64,000 bases of DNA from Sulfurovum zhangzhouensis (GCF_030347965.1 NZ_JAQIBD010000001.1:124001-188000), one strand, 5' to 3'. Shown: positions 15,877 through 25,290, counted from the stretch's first letter. The notes: generated from the letters alone by a model not told the origin. Numbers and translations: made by a program.

Positions 15877-18291
15877 ATGCAAATTGTGATCATAGGCGGC
15901 GGGATCTCAGCAGCATACATAGCCAATCGTATCAAAGAAATTGCTATGGATTCAGAAGTACACATCATCTCGGATGAGTCGGTTGCTCCCTATGATAGGA
16001 TACATTTATGCCGACTTGTAGATGATGAAGAGAGCCCAAAAAGTATCGCTTTAGATCTCCACCCTTCTGTGAAAGTCACTTTGAACCAAAAAATTATCAA
16101 TATTGATACAGACGAAAAAAAAGTACTTACCGCCGATCACTCCTATAGCTATGATAAACTCATTATCGCAACAGGGTCTATCCCCAGAACACTTTTTGAT
16201 ATAGAAGGTCTTGATAATGCCAGCGTATTTAGAAGTGCTCATGATTCTCAAAAGATCAGAGGAGGCATCAAAGGTCATGAAGTGGTCATCGTCGGTTCAG
16301 GCCCACTGGCACTGGAACTGCTTGAAACACTAAATATGATGGAAGATACAGAACACATCACCCTACTCGTACGCTCAAACAAACTTTATGCTCATTCACT
16401 CTCGTCAGAGGCTCAAAACGAGATCGAATCAGCCTATCTAAAAAGCGGAAAAGTGCGTATCTCCTATGAAAATGAGATCATCGATACAACCATTATAGAT
16501 GGGCATATCACACAGTTAAAGACAAAAAAATTTGATATTGATGAGCCATATCTTATCTTTGGTGTAGGTATACAACCCAATATCGACTTTGCCAAAGAGT
16601 CATTAGCATATAACCGCGGTATCTTGACCAATGAATTTATGCAGACAAGCAATGAGGATATCTATGCGGTGGGAGAAGCTGCAGAAGTAGAGTCGTTAGG
16701 ATTTATTGCAGGACATGTAAAAGAGTGTACGATGCAAGCTGATGTAGCTCTGTCACATCTGTTTGGAAGCGAGGAAAAGAGATTCCATCCTGAAGTATCT
16801 GTAGATATGTTAAAAGTGGGCGAATTTGATCTTATAGATGTCAGCAGTCCGGAACGTTTCAAAGAGAAAGATTTTGAAAAAATACTGATGACCTCCCCAA
16901 ATGACCACAGAGTGGATGAATACTATATAAAGGATGACAAACTTATACGATTTATCGGTATCAACTCCAATGTGGATGTGGGTTACCTTGAAGATCTTGT
17001 AAGGGATAAAAATCCTATAGATGCATCCTATCTGTATGAGAACAGAGTCCTTTCAGAAAGAGGAAGGCTGATATGCAGTTGTGAACATGTCTATACCAAA
17101 GACCTTGAGGACATCGTACAAATGAGCGGTGTTTCCAACTTTCAGGAGCTGGGTGAATTTACTCAGGCAGGCCGTGTGTGCGGACGTTGTAAGAAAATGG
17201 TAGAAGATGTCGTCGCTGCATCACAGCATCTGATAGACCCGAACATGCCGAAAAGAAGTGCGGCAGAGATCAAACAAGAAAAAGAGTTGGCTCTGGCTCG
17301 AAAACGTATAGAAAAGTTCAACAAACTTCATCCGCATAACCAACTTAGCACTGACAATCTCTCTTCTGCTATGGATGCCTATGAGATCACAGATAAAGAG
17401 ATGAACCAATGGGTTTCAATGGCGACTGCGAACATGCAGCTTCACCCAGAGTTTGAAGCGCTAGTCAATGAAGGAGTGAGAACACTAAACAAAGTACCTG
17501 TTATCTGGCTTGAGCTGGCAGACTGTTCAGGTAACTCTGAAGCCTTTATCAAAACCTCACATCCGGGAATCGCTGATCTGATATTTGATTATATCTCACT
17601 GGATTACCATGAACTGCTTATGAGCAGTGCGGGTGATCAAAGCGAAACAGTCTTAGAGCATATTATCACCCATCAAAAAGGAGAGTTTGTACTCATTGTA
17701 GAAGGGGCTATCCCTTTAGCGATGGACGGCAAATTTTTGCGTATAGGCCCACAAGGTCAAACAGGTATTGAACTACTCAAAAAATGTGCTAATGATGCTG
17801 CATTGATTATCTCGGTAGGTGCTTGTGCATTTGATGGTGGTGTGGTTGCCGCTGCCCCCAATCCCACAGGGGCTGTCGGTGTGAGCGAAGCACTTGGACG
17901 TCAAGATGTCATCAACCTTCCAGGGTGCCCTGTCAACCCGATGAACATTGTCGGTACCCTGCTGTATTACCTGATGTTTGAAGAGCTTCCAAAACTTGAT
18001 AGCTTTAACCGTCCGTTATGGGCCTATGAGGGAAGGATCCATGACAACTGTGAACGTCGTGGACACTATGAACTGGGTGAATTCGTCAAAGAGTGGGGAG
18101 ATGAAGGGGCAAAAAAAGGATGGTGTCTTTTTGAAATGGGATGCAAAGGCCCCTATGCCAATGCGAACTGTCCTACAATGAAGTTCAACCTGGGTACCAG
18201 CTGGCCAGTACAAGGCGGCCATGGCTGTATGGGGTGTGTAGAGACGAAGTTCTTTGACAGACTGGCAACTGAAAGAAAGGTCGAGGAGTAA
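15877..18291 (+). CDS. NirB-like FAD/NAD(P) oxidoreductase - [2Fe-2S] - [NiFe] hydrogenase small subunit fusion
   Basis: An 804-residue fusion. Residues 1-300 form an FAD/NAD(P)-linked disulfide-type oxidoreductase: FAD loop GGGISAAYIA, second dinucleotide loop VIVGSGPLALELL (138-150), and IYAVGEAAE. A BFD-like [2Fe-2S] domain follows, with C400, C402, C435 and C438, as in NirB, but there is no siroheme domain. A charged helical linker (about 460-530) leads to a hydrogenase small subunit. Cluster ligands there are C550, C650 and C684 for the proximal cluster, H722, C725, C750 and C756 for the distal cluster, and C765, C784 and C787 for the medial one. At the usual second proximal cysteine the motif is CSGN (N553). 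There is no Tat signal, so the enzyme is cytoplasmic. I infer that it couples H2 to NAD(P)H, or to ferredoxin for carbon fixation. Confidence 0.88.
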   Translation: MQIVIIGGGISAAYIANRIKEIAMDSEVHIISDESVAPYDRIHLCRLVDDEESPKSIALDLHPSVKVTLNQKIINIDTDEKKVLTADHSYSYDKLIIATGSIPRTLFDIEGLDNASVFRSAHDSQKIRGGIKGHEVVIVGSGPLALELLETLNMMEDTEHITLLVRSNKLYAHSLSSEAQNEIESAYLKSGKVRISYENEIIDTTIIDGHITQLKTKKFDIDEPYLIFGVGIQPNIDFAKESLAYNRGILTNEFMQTSNEDIYAVGEAAEVESLGFIAGHVKECTMQADVALSHLFGSEEKRFHPEVSVDMLKVGEFDLIDVSSPERFKEKDFEKILMTSPNDHRVDEYYIKDDKLIRFIGINSNVDVGYLEDLVRDKNPIDASYLYENRVLSERGRLICSCEHVYTKDLEDIVQMSGVSNFQELGEFTQAGRVCGRCKKMVEDVVAASQHLIDPNMPKRSAAEIKQEKELALARKRIEKFNKLHPHNQLSTDNLSSAMDAYEITDKEMNQWVSMATANMQLHPEFEALVNEGVRTLNKVPVIWLELADCSGNSEAFIKTSHPGIADLIFDYISLDYHELLMSSAGDQSETVLEHIITHQKGEFVLIVEGAIPLAMDGKFLRIGPQGQTGIELLKKCANDAALIISVGACAFDGGVVAAAPNPTGAVGVSEALGRQDVINLPGCPVNPMNIVGTLLYYLMFEELPKLDSFNRPLWAYEGRIHDNCERRGHYELGEFVKEWGDEGAKKGWCLFEMGCKGPYANANCPTMKFNLGTSWPVQGGHGCMGCVETKFFDRLATERKVEE

Positions 18292-18293
18292 AA

Positions 18294-19961
18294 GTGAAGA
18301 AAATAGTGATTGATCCAATCACCCGTATCGAGGGGCATCTACGTGCAGAAGTAGAGATAGATGAAAATAATGTAGTCAAAGAAGCCTATGTAAGCGGACA
18401 ACTATTTAGAGGAATTGAGATCATTTTAAAGAACAGAGACCCAAGAGATGCAGGGTTACTGGCAGGAAGGATCTGCGGTGTCTGTACCAATGTACACTTC
18501 CGTGCAGCGATCTCGGCGGTGGAAGATGCCTACGGAATCACGATCCCGACTAACAGTGAGATCATTAGAGACCTGATGGCACTGGCACTCTTTTTGCAAG
18601 ATCATGTCGTACATTTTTACCATCTGCACCTTTTAGATTTTGTTGATGTCACTAAGGCCCTTGAGGCAGATCCAAAGCTTACCTCAGAAATTGCCCTCAA
18701 CTATTCCGCGCAACCTTACCGTAACTCAGACGCTCACTACATAGAGGTCAAAGAAAAACTCAGGAAATTTGTGGATGCAGGAAGACTCGGACTGTTCAGT
18801 AACGGTTACTGGGGTCACAAGGCCTATAATCTTACTCCTGAAGAGAACCTTCTTTTGTTATCGCACTATCTGGAAGCATTGAAGTTTCAAACCAATATCT
18901 CCAAAGCTGTTGCTATATTCGGAGCAAAAACCCCTCACCCGCAAACTATAGTCGTAGGCGGTATTACCAGTGTTGCTGATATGATCAACCCACATAGGCT
19001 CAATGATTTTGTTGACATTCTCAAAGAGTCAAAAGATTTTATAGACAGAGCCTATCTCCCTGATGTCAAACTGATCACAAAGGCCTATAAAGATGATATC
19101 AAAGCCGGTCATGGACGTACAGAAGGCAACTTTTTATGTGTAGGAGGCTTCCCGTTAGACAAAGAGCATTTACTCTTTGAAGAGGGTATCATCTTCGGAT
19201 ATGAGCTGGATAAAGTTCAGCCTTTTGATGAATCCAAAATCAGTGAAAATGTAGACCGTGCATGGTATGAAGGGGATGAACCCCATTATACGGACCTCAA
19301 TGAAGATGGTACACTTAAAACACAGAACAAGGATGACAAATACAGCTGGGTAAAAGCACCGCGTTATGAGAACAAACCCATGGAATGCGGTCCAATTGCC
19401 AGAGTACTCGTAAGTTATCAAAAAGGCAACCGTTTCATCAAACCTTTTGTAGATGAGTTTCTTGAAGTATGTGATTTGGAACTGATAGACCTTGCTACCA
19501 CTGTCGGCAGAAATGCTGCCAGAGCAATAGAGAGTGCCTATATCAGCGAATATATCTTCAAACTTGTGAACAATCTTGTTGAACATATCAAATATTATGA
19601 TACAGAGACCTGGAGCAAATATGAATTCGAGCAGTTACCGCATGAGGCAAAAGGAAGAGCTTTCTTTGAAGTGCCAAGAGGTGTTCTCAGCCATTTCGTC
19701 AATATAAAGGATCAAAAGATCGCCAATTATCAAGTCATTGCCCCTACTACATGGAATGCTTCTCCAAAAGACAGTAATGACCAAAGAGGACCTTATGAAG
19801 AAGCACTGATAGGTATCAAAATAGAAGATCCTTCCAGACCGCTTGAAGTCTTACGTGTGCTCCATGCTTTTGATCCGTGTCTTGCATGTGCAGTACATAT
19901 CATCGACACAAAAGGCAAAGAGCTCGGTAAATATAAAATCACTACAGGGTGTACGCTGTAA
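18294..19961 (+). CDS. [NiFe] hydrogenase large subunit
   Basis: A 555-residue catalytic subunit. The L1 motif RICGVCT holds C61 and C64, and the L2 motif DPCLACAVH near the C-terminus holds C529 and C532, the four nickel ligands. Twenty residues follow H535, the expected cleavable tail removed during maturation. Start is GTG at 18294 with GAGGAG 5 bases upstream, 2 bases after the fused small subunit. No Tat signal is needed or seen on the partner. It is probably a group 2-like cytoplasmic uptake enzyme; the exact subgroup needs a tree. Confidence 0.94.
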   Translation: MKKIVIDPITRIEGHLRAEVEIDENNVVKEAYVSGQLFRGIEIILKNRDPRDAGLLAGRICGVCTNVHFRAAISAVEDAYGITIPTNSEIIRDLMALALFLQDHVVHFYHLHLLDFVDVTKALEADPKLTSEIALNYSAQPYRNSDAHYIEVKEKLRKFVDAGRLGLFSNGYWGHKAYNLTPEENLLLLSHYLEALKFQTNISKAVAIFGAKTPHPQTIVVGGITSVADMINPHRLNDFVDILKESKDFIDRAYLPDVKLITKAYKDDIKAGHGRTEGNFLCVGGFPLDKEHLLFEEGIIFGYELDKVQPFDESKISENVDRAWYEGDEPHYTDLNEDGTLKTQNKDDKYSWVKAPRYENKPMECGPIARVLVSYQKGNRFIKPFVDEFLEVCDLELIDLATTVGRNAARAIESAYISEYIFKLVNNLVEHIKYYDTETWSKYEFEQLPHEAKGRAFFEVPRGVLSHFVNIKDQKIANYQVIAPTTWNASPKDSNDQRGPYEEALIGIKIEDPSRPLEVLRVLHAFDPCLACAVHIIDTKGKELGKYKITTGCTL

Positions 19962-19988
19962 AAAGTTTGGGATAAGGGTTGTTTGTTA

Positions 19989-20516
19989 ATGAAATGTATC
20001 GTTATAGGCGTAGGAAATACTCTTTTCAGAGATGACGGCATCGGTGTTTATATGGCCTGCTTCCTGAAAAGTAACTATACTTTTTCTTCAGACATTGAGA
20101 TTTTGGATGGAGGTACTTTGGGGTTAAACCTGATCGAGTATCTGCAAGCGTATGATGAAGTGATCATTCTGGATACACTCTCCATAGATGAAGAACCGGG
20201 AAAATTGTACAGGATACCTGCCGAGGAATTTTATGGTCTTGGCGCACAGAGGAATACTGCACATGAAGTAGAGGTCATACAGATGCTTGAAGCCGGGGCA
20301 CTGTATGATCTTAAAGCCCGTGTAACGATACTCGGGGTAGTTCCGGAGGATATTAGCTCCGTTGCCATAGGCATAAGCCCTGCCCTCGAAAAACAATTTG
20401 CTAATTACTTACAATTAGTCCTTGATGAGATAAGTGCATTAGGTGTCAAAGCAGTACAAACCAAGGAAAGTTCACTTCAATCGGCCATTACTGAACTGAT
20501 GGGTGATCACCACTGA
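19989..20516 (+). CDS. Hydrogenase maturation protease
   Basis: A 175-residue HyaD/HybD/HoxW-type endopeptidase that trims the C-terminal tail of the large subunit after nickel insertion. It shows the opening IVIGVGNTLFRDDGIGV with the nickel-sensing Asp/Glu positions, the ILDGGTLGLNLIEYL motif and VIILDTLSIDEEPG. It lies 27 bases after the large subunit gene, its probable substrate. ATG 19989 is chosen; TTG at 19983 lies closer to an AAGGG site and is possible. HypA-F maturation genes are not in this window. Confidence 0.9.
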   Translation: MKCIVIGVGNTLFRDDGIGVYMACFLKSNYTFSSDIEILDGGTLGLNLIEYLQAYDEVIILDTLSIDEEPGKLYRIPAEEFYGLGAQRNTAHEVEVIQMLEAGALYDLKARVTILGVVPEDISSVAIGISPALEKQFANYLQLVLDEISALGVKAVQTKESSLQSAITELMGDHH

Positions 20517-20624
20517 TCTCATACTATCATTTATCAATTTCCATATTCTACAAAGATCAAAAATTCTTCATAAAATTTTTCAAAATGAATGACCAATGAC
20601 ATAAAACCATTAAGCCATTGAGAG

Positions 20625-20630
20625 TATAAT
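20625..20630 (+). promoter_or_regulatory. -10 element directly before the uracil-DNA glycosylase gene
   Basis: Perfect TATAAT ending 6 bases before the ATG. A transcript starting 7 bases after it would begin at the A of the start codon. No ribosome binding site is seen, so a leaderless mRNA is possible. Confidence 0.45.
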
Positions 20631-20636
20631 ATCCCT

Positions 20637-21296
20637 ATGAAAAACCTCAAAAATGCACTACTTCTCAAACATCTTTATCATTTAAAAGATCTAGGTCATC
20701 GTTATACAGACCTGACTATATTCAAAGAGGATCCCTCTGACCTTTTGTTACCAAACACGATGGAAGAGCTTAGAAAACAAGCACTTAACTGTCACCTGTG
20801 TGAGCTCAGTAAGAGCAGAACAAAAGTAGTGTTCGGAGAAGGTAATGAGAATGCGGATATTCTATTTGTCGGTGAAGCACCGGGGGCAAGTGAGGATTCA
20901 CAAGGCAAACCCTTTGTAGGAAAATCAGGTGAACTTCTTACCAAGATGATCGAAAATGTACTTAACATACCAAGATCAGAGGTCTATATCGCCAATATCG
21001 TGAAATGCCGTCCACCGGAGAACCGTGCTCCAACTGCTACGGAGGCGCATACCTGCAGGCCTTATATTTTCAAGCAGATAGAACTTATCAAACCAAAACT
21101 GATTGTTACACTCGGCTCTACTGCGTACCATTATCTTACAGATGATTCCACACCTATCAGCCAGATAAGAGGAGTGATCAACCAACAGCCGGATTATATT
21201 ATCATTCCGACATTTCACCCTAGTTATCTACTTAGAAATCCTAGCGCAAAAAAAGAAGTATTTGAAGATTTGAAGAAAGTAAAAAGTTTGATGTAA
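20637..21296 (+). CDS. Family 4 (iron-sulfur) uracil-DNA glycosylase
   Basis: A 219-residue DNA repair glycosylase that removes uracil from DNA. Family 4 features: motif A GEAPGASEDSQGKPFVG (about residues 79-95), the C-terminal HPSYLLRNP motif, and four cluster cysteines at C52, C55, C124 and C140 that match the [4Fe-4S] pattern. The 45-residue N-terminal extension with a basic helix is longer than in minimal family 4 enzymes. It stands alone, convergent with acs. Confidence 0.9.
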   Translation: MKNLKNALLLKHLYHLKDLGHRYTDLTIFKEDPSDLLLPNTMEELRKQALNCHLCELSKSRTKVVFGEGNENADILFVGEAPGASEDSQGKPFVGKSGELLTKMIENVLNIPRSEVYIANIVKCRPPENRAPTATEAHTCRPYIFKQIELIKPKLIVTLGSTAYHYLTDDSTPISQIRGVINQQPDYIIIPTFHPSYLLRNPSAKKEVFEDLKKVKSLM

Positions 21297-21303
21297 TATG
21301 AGG

Positions 21304-21323
21304 TGCAAGGCAAAAGCCTTGCA
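21304..21323. terminator. Hairpin between convergent udg and acs
   Basis: Perfect stem TGCAAGGC / GCCTTGCA with loop AAAA, beginning 7 bases after the glycosylase stop and 10 bases before the acs stop on the other strand. No T-run follows, so termination may be weak or Rho-assisted. Confidence 0.5.
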
Positions 21324-21332
21324 AGCAGTGTA

Positions 21333-23282
21333 TTACGCTTCTCGCGCTTTTGTTTCGATCTGTTCTACGATCGCCGGATCTTCCAACGTTGAGATATCCT
21401 GAGTAACCGCTTCTCCTTTTGCAATAGAGCGAAGGATACGTCTCATGATCTTTCCTGAACGCGTCTTAGGCAATCCAGGTACTTCAATGATATGATCTGC
21501 TTTTGCGATATTACCGATCTCATTTGCAAGTAATTCATTGATATGTTTTGCTATATCTGCATTGACATGTCCCTCTTTTAGTACGATATAGATGAAAATA
21601 GACTCACCTTTTATTTCGTGAGGACGCCCTACTACGGCTACTTCAGCTACAGTTGGATCTTTTTTAACCGCTGCTTCGATCTCTGCTGTTCCCATACGGT
21701 GTCCAGAGACATTGATAACATCATCTACACGTCCGGTGATAGTGATATATCCAAGGTCATCTACCAATGCACCGTCACCTGAGAAGTATACTGGTTTACC
21801 ATCTTTTACGGCATCTCCAAAGTAGGACTTAACATATCTATCTGGATCACCCCAGATCGTACGGATCATACTGGGCCATGGCTTTGTGATACATAGTAAT
21901 CCTGTCTCATTGACTTCTTTTGGAGTACCGTCATGATCGATAACTTCTGCCATAATACCAGGAAGCGGCATTGTCGCACATGCAGGTTTGATCGGTGTAG
22001 CACCAGGTAGTGGTGAGATCATATGACCGCCTGTTTCAGTCTGCCACCATGTATCCACGATCGCACATTTACCCTGTCCTACTTCTTCGTAGTACCATTT
22101 CCATGCCGGCGGGTCGATAGGCTCACCAACAGTACCAAGAACCTTCAGTGAACTAAGATCATATTTTTCCGGTTCATGTTCGCCCATTTTGTGAAGTACA
22201 CGGATCGCTGTCGGTGCTGTATAGAACTGAGTGATCTTGTGATCTTGTACCATCTTCCATGCACGCCCTGCATCCGGATACGTCGGTACACCTTCGAACA
22301 TCACTGTAGTAGCACCTGCAGCAAGCGGTCCATAGATGATATAGGTATGCCCTGTGATCCAACCGATGTCAGCTGTACACCAATAGACATCTTTCTCTTT
22401 AATATCAAATACCCACTCCATGGTCATCTGTGCCCAGAGGATATACCCTGCCTGATTGTGCTGAACACCTTTTGGCTTACCTGTACTACCGGAAGTATAA
22501 AGCAAGAAAAGAGGATCCTCACTATCCATTACTTCATACGGACACTCCGCATGCTGAGACTTGATCAAAAAGTTATAATCATAATCCCTGCCCTCAACCC
22601 ATTCGATCTCTTCATGATTTCTTTTCACAACGAGTACGGCTTCAACACTCTTACCGCCATCTTCAAGTGCTTCATCAACCACATGCTTTAGCATATACGG
22701 TTTACCTTTTCTATAAGCACCATCCGCAGTGATCACAAGTTTTGCCTCAGCATCTTCAATACGGTCTTTAAGTGCTTCGGCCGAGAACCCGCCAAAGACG
22801 ATAGAGTGGATCGCACCGATTCTTGCACATGCCAACATCGCATAAGCTGCTTCAGGGATCATCGGCATATAGAGTACAACCCTGTCACCTTTTTGGATAC
22901 CGAACTCTTCTCTTAAAAGATTAGCCAACCTGTTCACACGTAATGAAAGTTCTGCATAGGAAATATGCTCTACATCACCTCTGTCACCTTCAAATAGGAT
23001 AGCCGTTTTATCTGCTTTGTCTGCTAGATGTCTGTCGATACACTGATTTGAGACATTCAGCTTTCCGTTGGTGAACCATTTATAAAACGGTGCATTACTC
23101 TCATCCAGTACCTTCTCATAAGGTGACAGCCAGTCTATCTTCTCATCGGCGTATGTTTTCCAGAAGCCTTCATAATCCGCTATTGCTTTATTTTGAAGTT
23201 CCCAGTATGCATCCATACTTCTAATCGCAGCATTTGCAGCAAACTCAGGATTTGGTTGATATATCTCCCTGTGTGTTCTCAT
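21333..23282 (-). CDS. acs: Acetyl-CoA synthetase
   Basis: A 649-residue acetate-CoA ligase, making acetyl-CoA from acetate with ATP. The AMP-binding P-loop [11 protein letters not shown], the acetate-pocket segment TWWQTETGG, the hinge [13 protein letters not shown] and the C-terminal catalytic lysine in [10 protein letters not shown] (a known acetylation site in Acs) are all present. AGGAG sits 7 bases before the ATG. A weak -10 (TATAAT at 23333-23328) lies upstream on this strand. It is divergent from the AmmeMemoRadiSam operon. Confidence 0.96.
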   Translation of the reverse strand: MRTHREIYQPNPEFAANAAIRSMDAYWELQNKAIADYEGFWKTYADEKIDWLSPYEKVLDESNAPFYKWFTNGKLNVSNQCIDRHLADKADKTAILFEGDRGDVEHISYAELSLRVNRLANLLREEFGIQKGDRVVLYMPMIPEAAYAMLACARIGAIHSIVFGGFSAEALKDRIEDAEAKLVITADGAYRKGKPYMLKHVVDEALEDGGKSVEAVLVVKRNHEEIEWVEGRDYDYNFLIKSQHAECPYEVMDSEDPLFLLYTSGSTGKPKGVQHNQAGYILWAQMTMEWVFDIKEKDVYWCTADIGWITGHTYIIYGPLAAGATTVMFEGVPTYPDAGRAWKMVQDHKITQFYTAPTAIRVLHKMGEHEPEKYDLSSLKVLGTVGEPIDPPAWKWYYEEVGQGKCAIVDTWWQTETGGHMISPLPGATPIKPACATMPLPGIMAEVIDHDGTPKEVNETGLLCITKPWPSMIRTIWGDPDRYVKSYFGDAVKDGKPVYFSGDGALVDDLGYITITGRVDDVINVSGHRMGTAEIEAAVKKDPTVAEVAVVGRPHEIKGESIFIYIVLKEGHVNADIAKHINELLANEIGNIAKADHIIEVPGLPKTRSGKIMRRILRSIAKGEAVTQDISTLEDPAIVEQIETKAREA

Positions 23283-23365
23283 TGAGATCTCCTATTTTTT
23301 TTGATTCATACGATAAGTGTAACATAGATTATAAAAAAACTAAAAATCACTCAGCAGGTTTTATT

Positions 23366-23390
23366 AAATAGGAGTATTTTTATCCTATTT
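23366..23390. repeat. Inverted repeat in the acs-amrS gap
   Basis: AAATAGGA and TCCTATTT separated by 9 bases, in the 206-bp gap between divergent genes. It ends 31 bases before the -35 element of the plus-strand promoter. It could be an operator for either gene; no regulator is identifiable. Confidence 0.5.
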
Positions 23391-23421
23391 GTTACAAATA
23401 GTTATCTTTCTATAAAACTAT

Positions 23422-23450
23422 TTGACAAACTTATAGTTCTGTGCTATGAT
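23422..23450 (+). promoter_or_regulatory. Sigma-70 promoter of the AmmeMemoRadiSam operon
   Basis: TTGACA (23422-23427) and TATGAT (23445-23450) with an ideal 17-base spacer. The predicted transcription start is near 23457, about 32 bases before the first start codon. Confidence 0.75.
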
Positions 23451-23460
23451 TAAAAATAGT

Positions 23461-23477
23461 TGAGTCTATAAGACTCA
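23461..23477 (+). promoter_or_regulatory. Palindrome at the transcript start of the AmmeMemoRadiSam operon
   Basis: Perfect arms TGAGTCT / AGACTCA around ATA, a few bases after the predicted transcription start and 11 bases before the ATG. The placement suits a repressor operator or a 5' leader hairpin. Confidence 0.5.
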
Positions 23478-23488
23478 CATAGGAGCCT

Positions 23489-24484
23489 ATGATGAAATAC
23501 TTTAAAGAAGAGAAAGAAAAAGAACGAATCATCTGTCTTCTATGCCGTCATGCCTGTAAACTCAAAGAGGGTAGAACAGGAATGTGCGGTGTAAACAAAA
23601 ATGTAGGCGGGGAGTTGGAAACACTTGTCTACGGACACCCTGTTGCCGTGCACATTGATCCGGTAGAAAAAAAGCCGATTTACCATATGCTGCCGGGAAG
23701 TACTGCACTCTCATTTGGAACAGTCGGCTGTAATTTCAGGTGTCCTTTCTGCCAGAACTGGGGCATATCTCAAGAACATAAAATTAATACAGATATCAAT
23801 GTCAGCCCGGAGGAGATGGTAGATCTAGCCATCGAAGAAGAGTGTGAATCGATCGCCTATACCTATAATGAACCGACCATATTTTATCCTTATGCCAAAG
23901 ATGTCGGTGTGCTTGCAAAAAAAAGAGGTCTTAAAAATATCTTTGTAAGCAACGGATTTGAAACTCCTGAAATTATAGAAGATATGACCAGCTGGGTCGA
24001 TGCTGCCAACATTGATTTAAAAAGCTGGAATGATGAGTACTACAGTAAAGTTCTCAAAGGAGGCCTCGAAGAGGTCAAAGATACGCTTAGAAGAATGATA
24101 AAAAAAGGTATATGGGTGGAGATAACAACTCTACTCATAGAAGGTGAAAATGATAGTGACCAGGATATCAGAGAGATGGCTGAGTTTATCAAAAATGACC
24201 TTGGTCCACATGTACCTTGGCATTTGAGCGCATTTCATCCTGACTATAAAATGCTTGATCATGACAGAACCAAACTGGATACACTCATGCGTGCTAAAGA
24301 GATAGGAAAAGAGGTAGGTCTGTACTATATCTATCTGGGAAATGTTCCTGTACATGGTGATACACACTGTCCACAATGTGATGAACTGCTTATAGATAGA
24401 ACAGGATATACCATTACCGTGAATAAACTGGAGGATGGTCACTGCCCTAATTGCAAAAGAGAGATAGAAGGAGTATGGAAATGA
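23489..24484 (+). CDS. amrS: AmmeMemoRadiSam system radical SAM enzyme
   Basis: A 331-residue radical SAM protein. The [4Fe-4S]/SAM motif is C81-x3-C85-x2-C88 (GCNFRCPFCQNW). An N-terminal cysteine group (CLLCRHAC and GMC33) and a C-terminal zinc-ribbon pair (CPQC and CPNC) flank the barrel, as is typical for this family. It was often annotated as a pyruvate formate-lyase activating enzyme, but no glycyl radical enzyme is nearby. Together with the Memo-like and AMMECR1-like genes that follow it forms the complete AmmeMemoRadiSam set, whose reaction is not established. It overlaps the next start by 4 bases. Confidence 0.92.
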   Translation: MMKYFKEEKEKERIICLLCRHACKLKEGRTGMCGVNKNVGGELETLVYGHPVAVHIDPVEKKPIYHMLPGSTALSFGTVGCNFRCPFCQNWGISQEHKINTDINVSPEEMVDLAIEEECESIAYTYNEPTIFYPYAKDVGVLAKKRGLKNIFVSNGFETPEIIEDMTSWVDAANIDLKSWNDEYYSKVLKGGLEEVKDTLRRMIKKGIWVEITTLLIEGENDSDQDIREMAEFIKNDLGPHVPWHLSAFHPDYKMLDHDRTKLDTLMRAKEIGKEVGLYYIYLGNVPVHGDTHCPQCDELLIDRTGYTITVNKLEDGHCPNCKREIEGVWK

Positions 24485-25290
24485 GTACACGAGAAACTTC
24501 GGTAGAAGGACAATTTTACCCTTCCAACCCTCAAGATATCAAAAAAGCATTTGCACACTATAATCAGATACTGGAAAAACATTTTTCTAAAGATGATGCG
24601 ATCTGGCAGTTGCATCCAAGAGCTGTGATCGTTCCGCATGCAGGATACATGTACAGTGGATTTACAGCCAATATCGCACTAAAACTGATAGCAGATCAGG
24701 ATGTAGAACGTATCGTCATTATCGGTCCAAGCCATCGCGTCTATTTCAAAGGAAGCAGTATTGCTGATTGTGACAATTATCATACGCCTTTAGGTGATCT
24801 GCCTATAGACAGAAAACTTGCATGCCAGTTGAAAGAGGAGTTTGGATTAGAGTACTTTCCCGATGCACACCACGAACACAGCACAGAGGTACAGTTTCCA
24901 TTTATCAAAGCCTATAAGCCGAATGTATCAGTAGAAGAGATCGTTTACTCTGATGAAAAACCTGAAAGATTGGCACCCCTGATAAAACGGTTGCTTCAAG
25001 ACCCTAAAACGGCCATAGTGATCAGTAGCGACCTAAGCCACTACTACAATATCCAGAAGGCAAATCATCTTGACAGTATTTGCTTGGATGCAGTGAAAGG
25101 ACTGGATAGAGACAGATTGCACGAAGGATGCGAAGCATGCGGTAAGATAGGAATAGAAGCAATGATGATCGCTGCCAAAGAGCTAGGACTGGAGTCTGTG
25201 TTGCTTGATTATCGGACAAGTGCCGATGCCAGCGGTGATAAGTCACAGGTTGTAGGTTATATGAGTGCAGCTTTCGTGGAGGCTAAATGA
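24481..25290 (+). CDS. amrB: AmmeMemoRadiSam system protein B (Memo-like)
   Basis: A 269-residue Memo-family protein, related in fold to class III extradiol dioxygenases. Metal-site type histidines appear in VPHAGYMYSG (near residue 55) and in HEHSTEVQFPF (near 125); SSDLSHYYN is also conserved. Human MEMO1 belongs to the same family, but the bacterial activity is unknown. Start is ATG 24481, with AAGGAG 7 bases upstream and a 4-base overlap with amrS. It overlaps the AMMECR1-like gene by 4 bases. Confidence 0.92.
   Translation: MSTRETSVEGQFYPSNPQDIKKAFAHYNQILEKHFSKDDAIWQLHPRAVIVPHAGYMYSGFTANIALKLIADQDVERIVIIGPSHRVYFKGSSIADCDNYHTPLGDLPIDRKLACQLKEEFGLEYFPDAHHEHSTEVQFPFIKAYKPNVSVEEIVYSDEKPERLAPLIKRLLQDPKTAIVISSDLSHYYNIQKANHLDSICLDAVKGLDRDRLHEGCEACGKIGIEAMMIAAKELGLESVLLDYRTSADASGDKSQVVGYMSAAFVEAK

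Noticed and set aside
15877-17200. Separate nitrite reductase NirB gene
   Set aside because: The FAD and [2Fe-2S] parts resemble NirB, but there is no siroheme/ferredoxin-like reductase domain, and the frame continues without a break into the hydrogenase small subunit.
23489-24484. Pyruvate formate-lyase activating enzyme
   Set aside because: No glycyl radical enzyme is nearby, and the gene is fused by overlaps to Memo-like and AMMECR1-like genes, which define a different radical SAM family.
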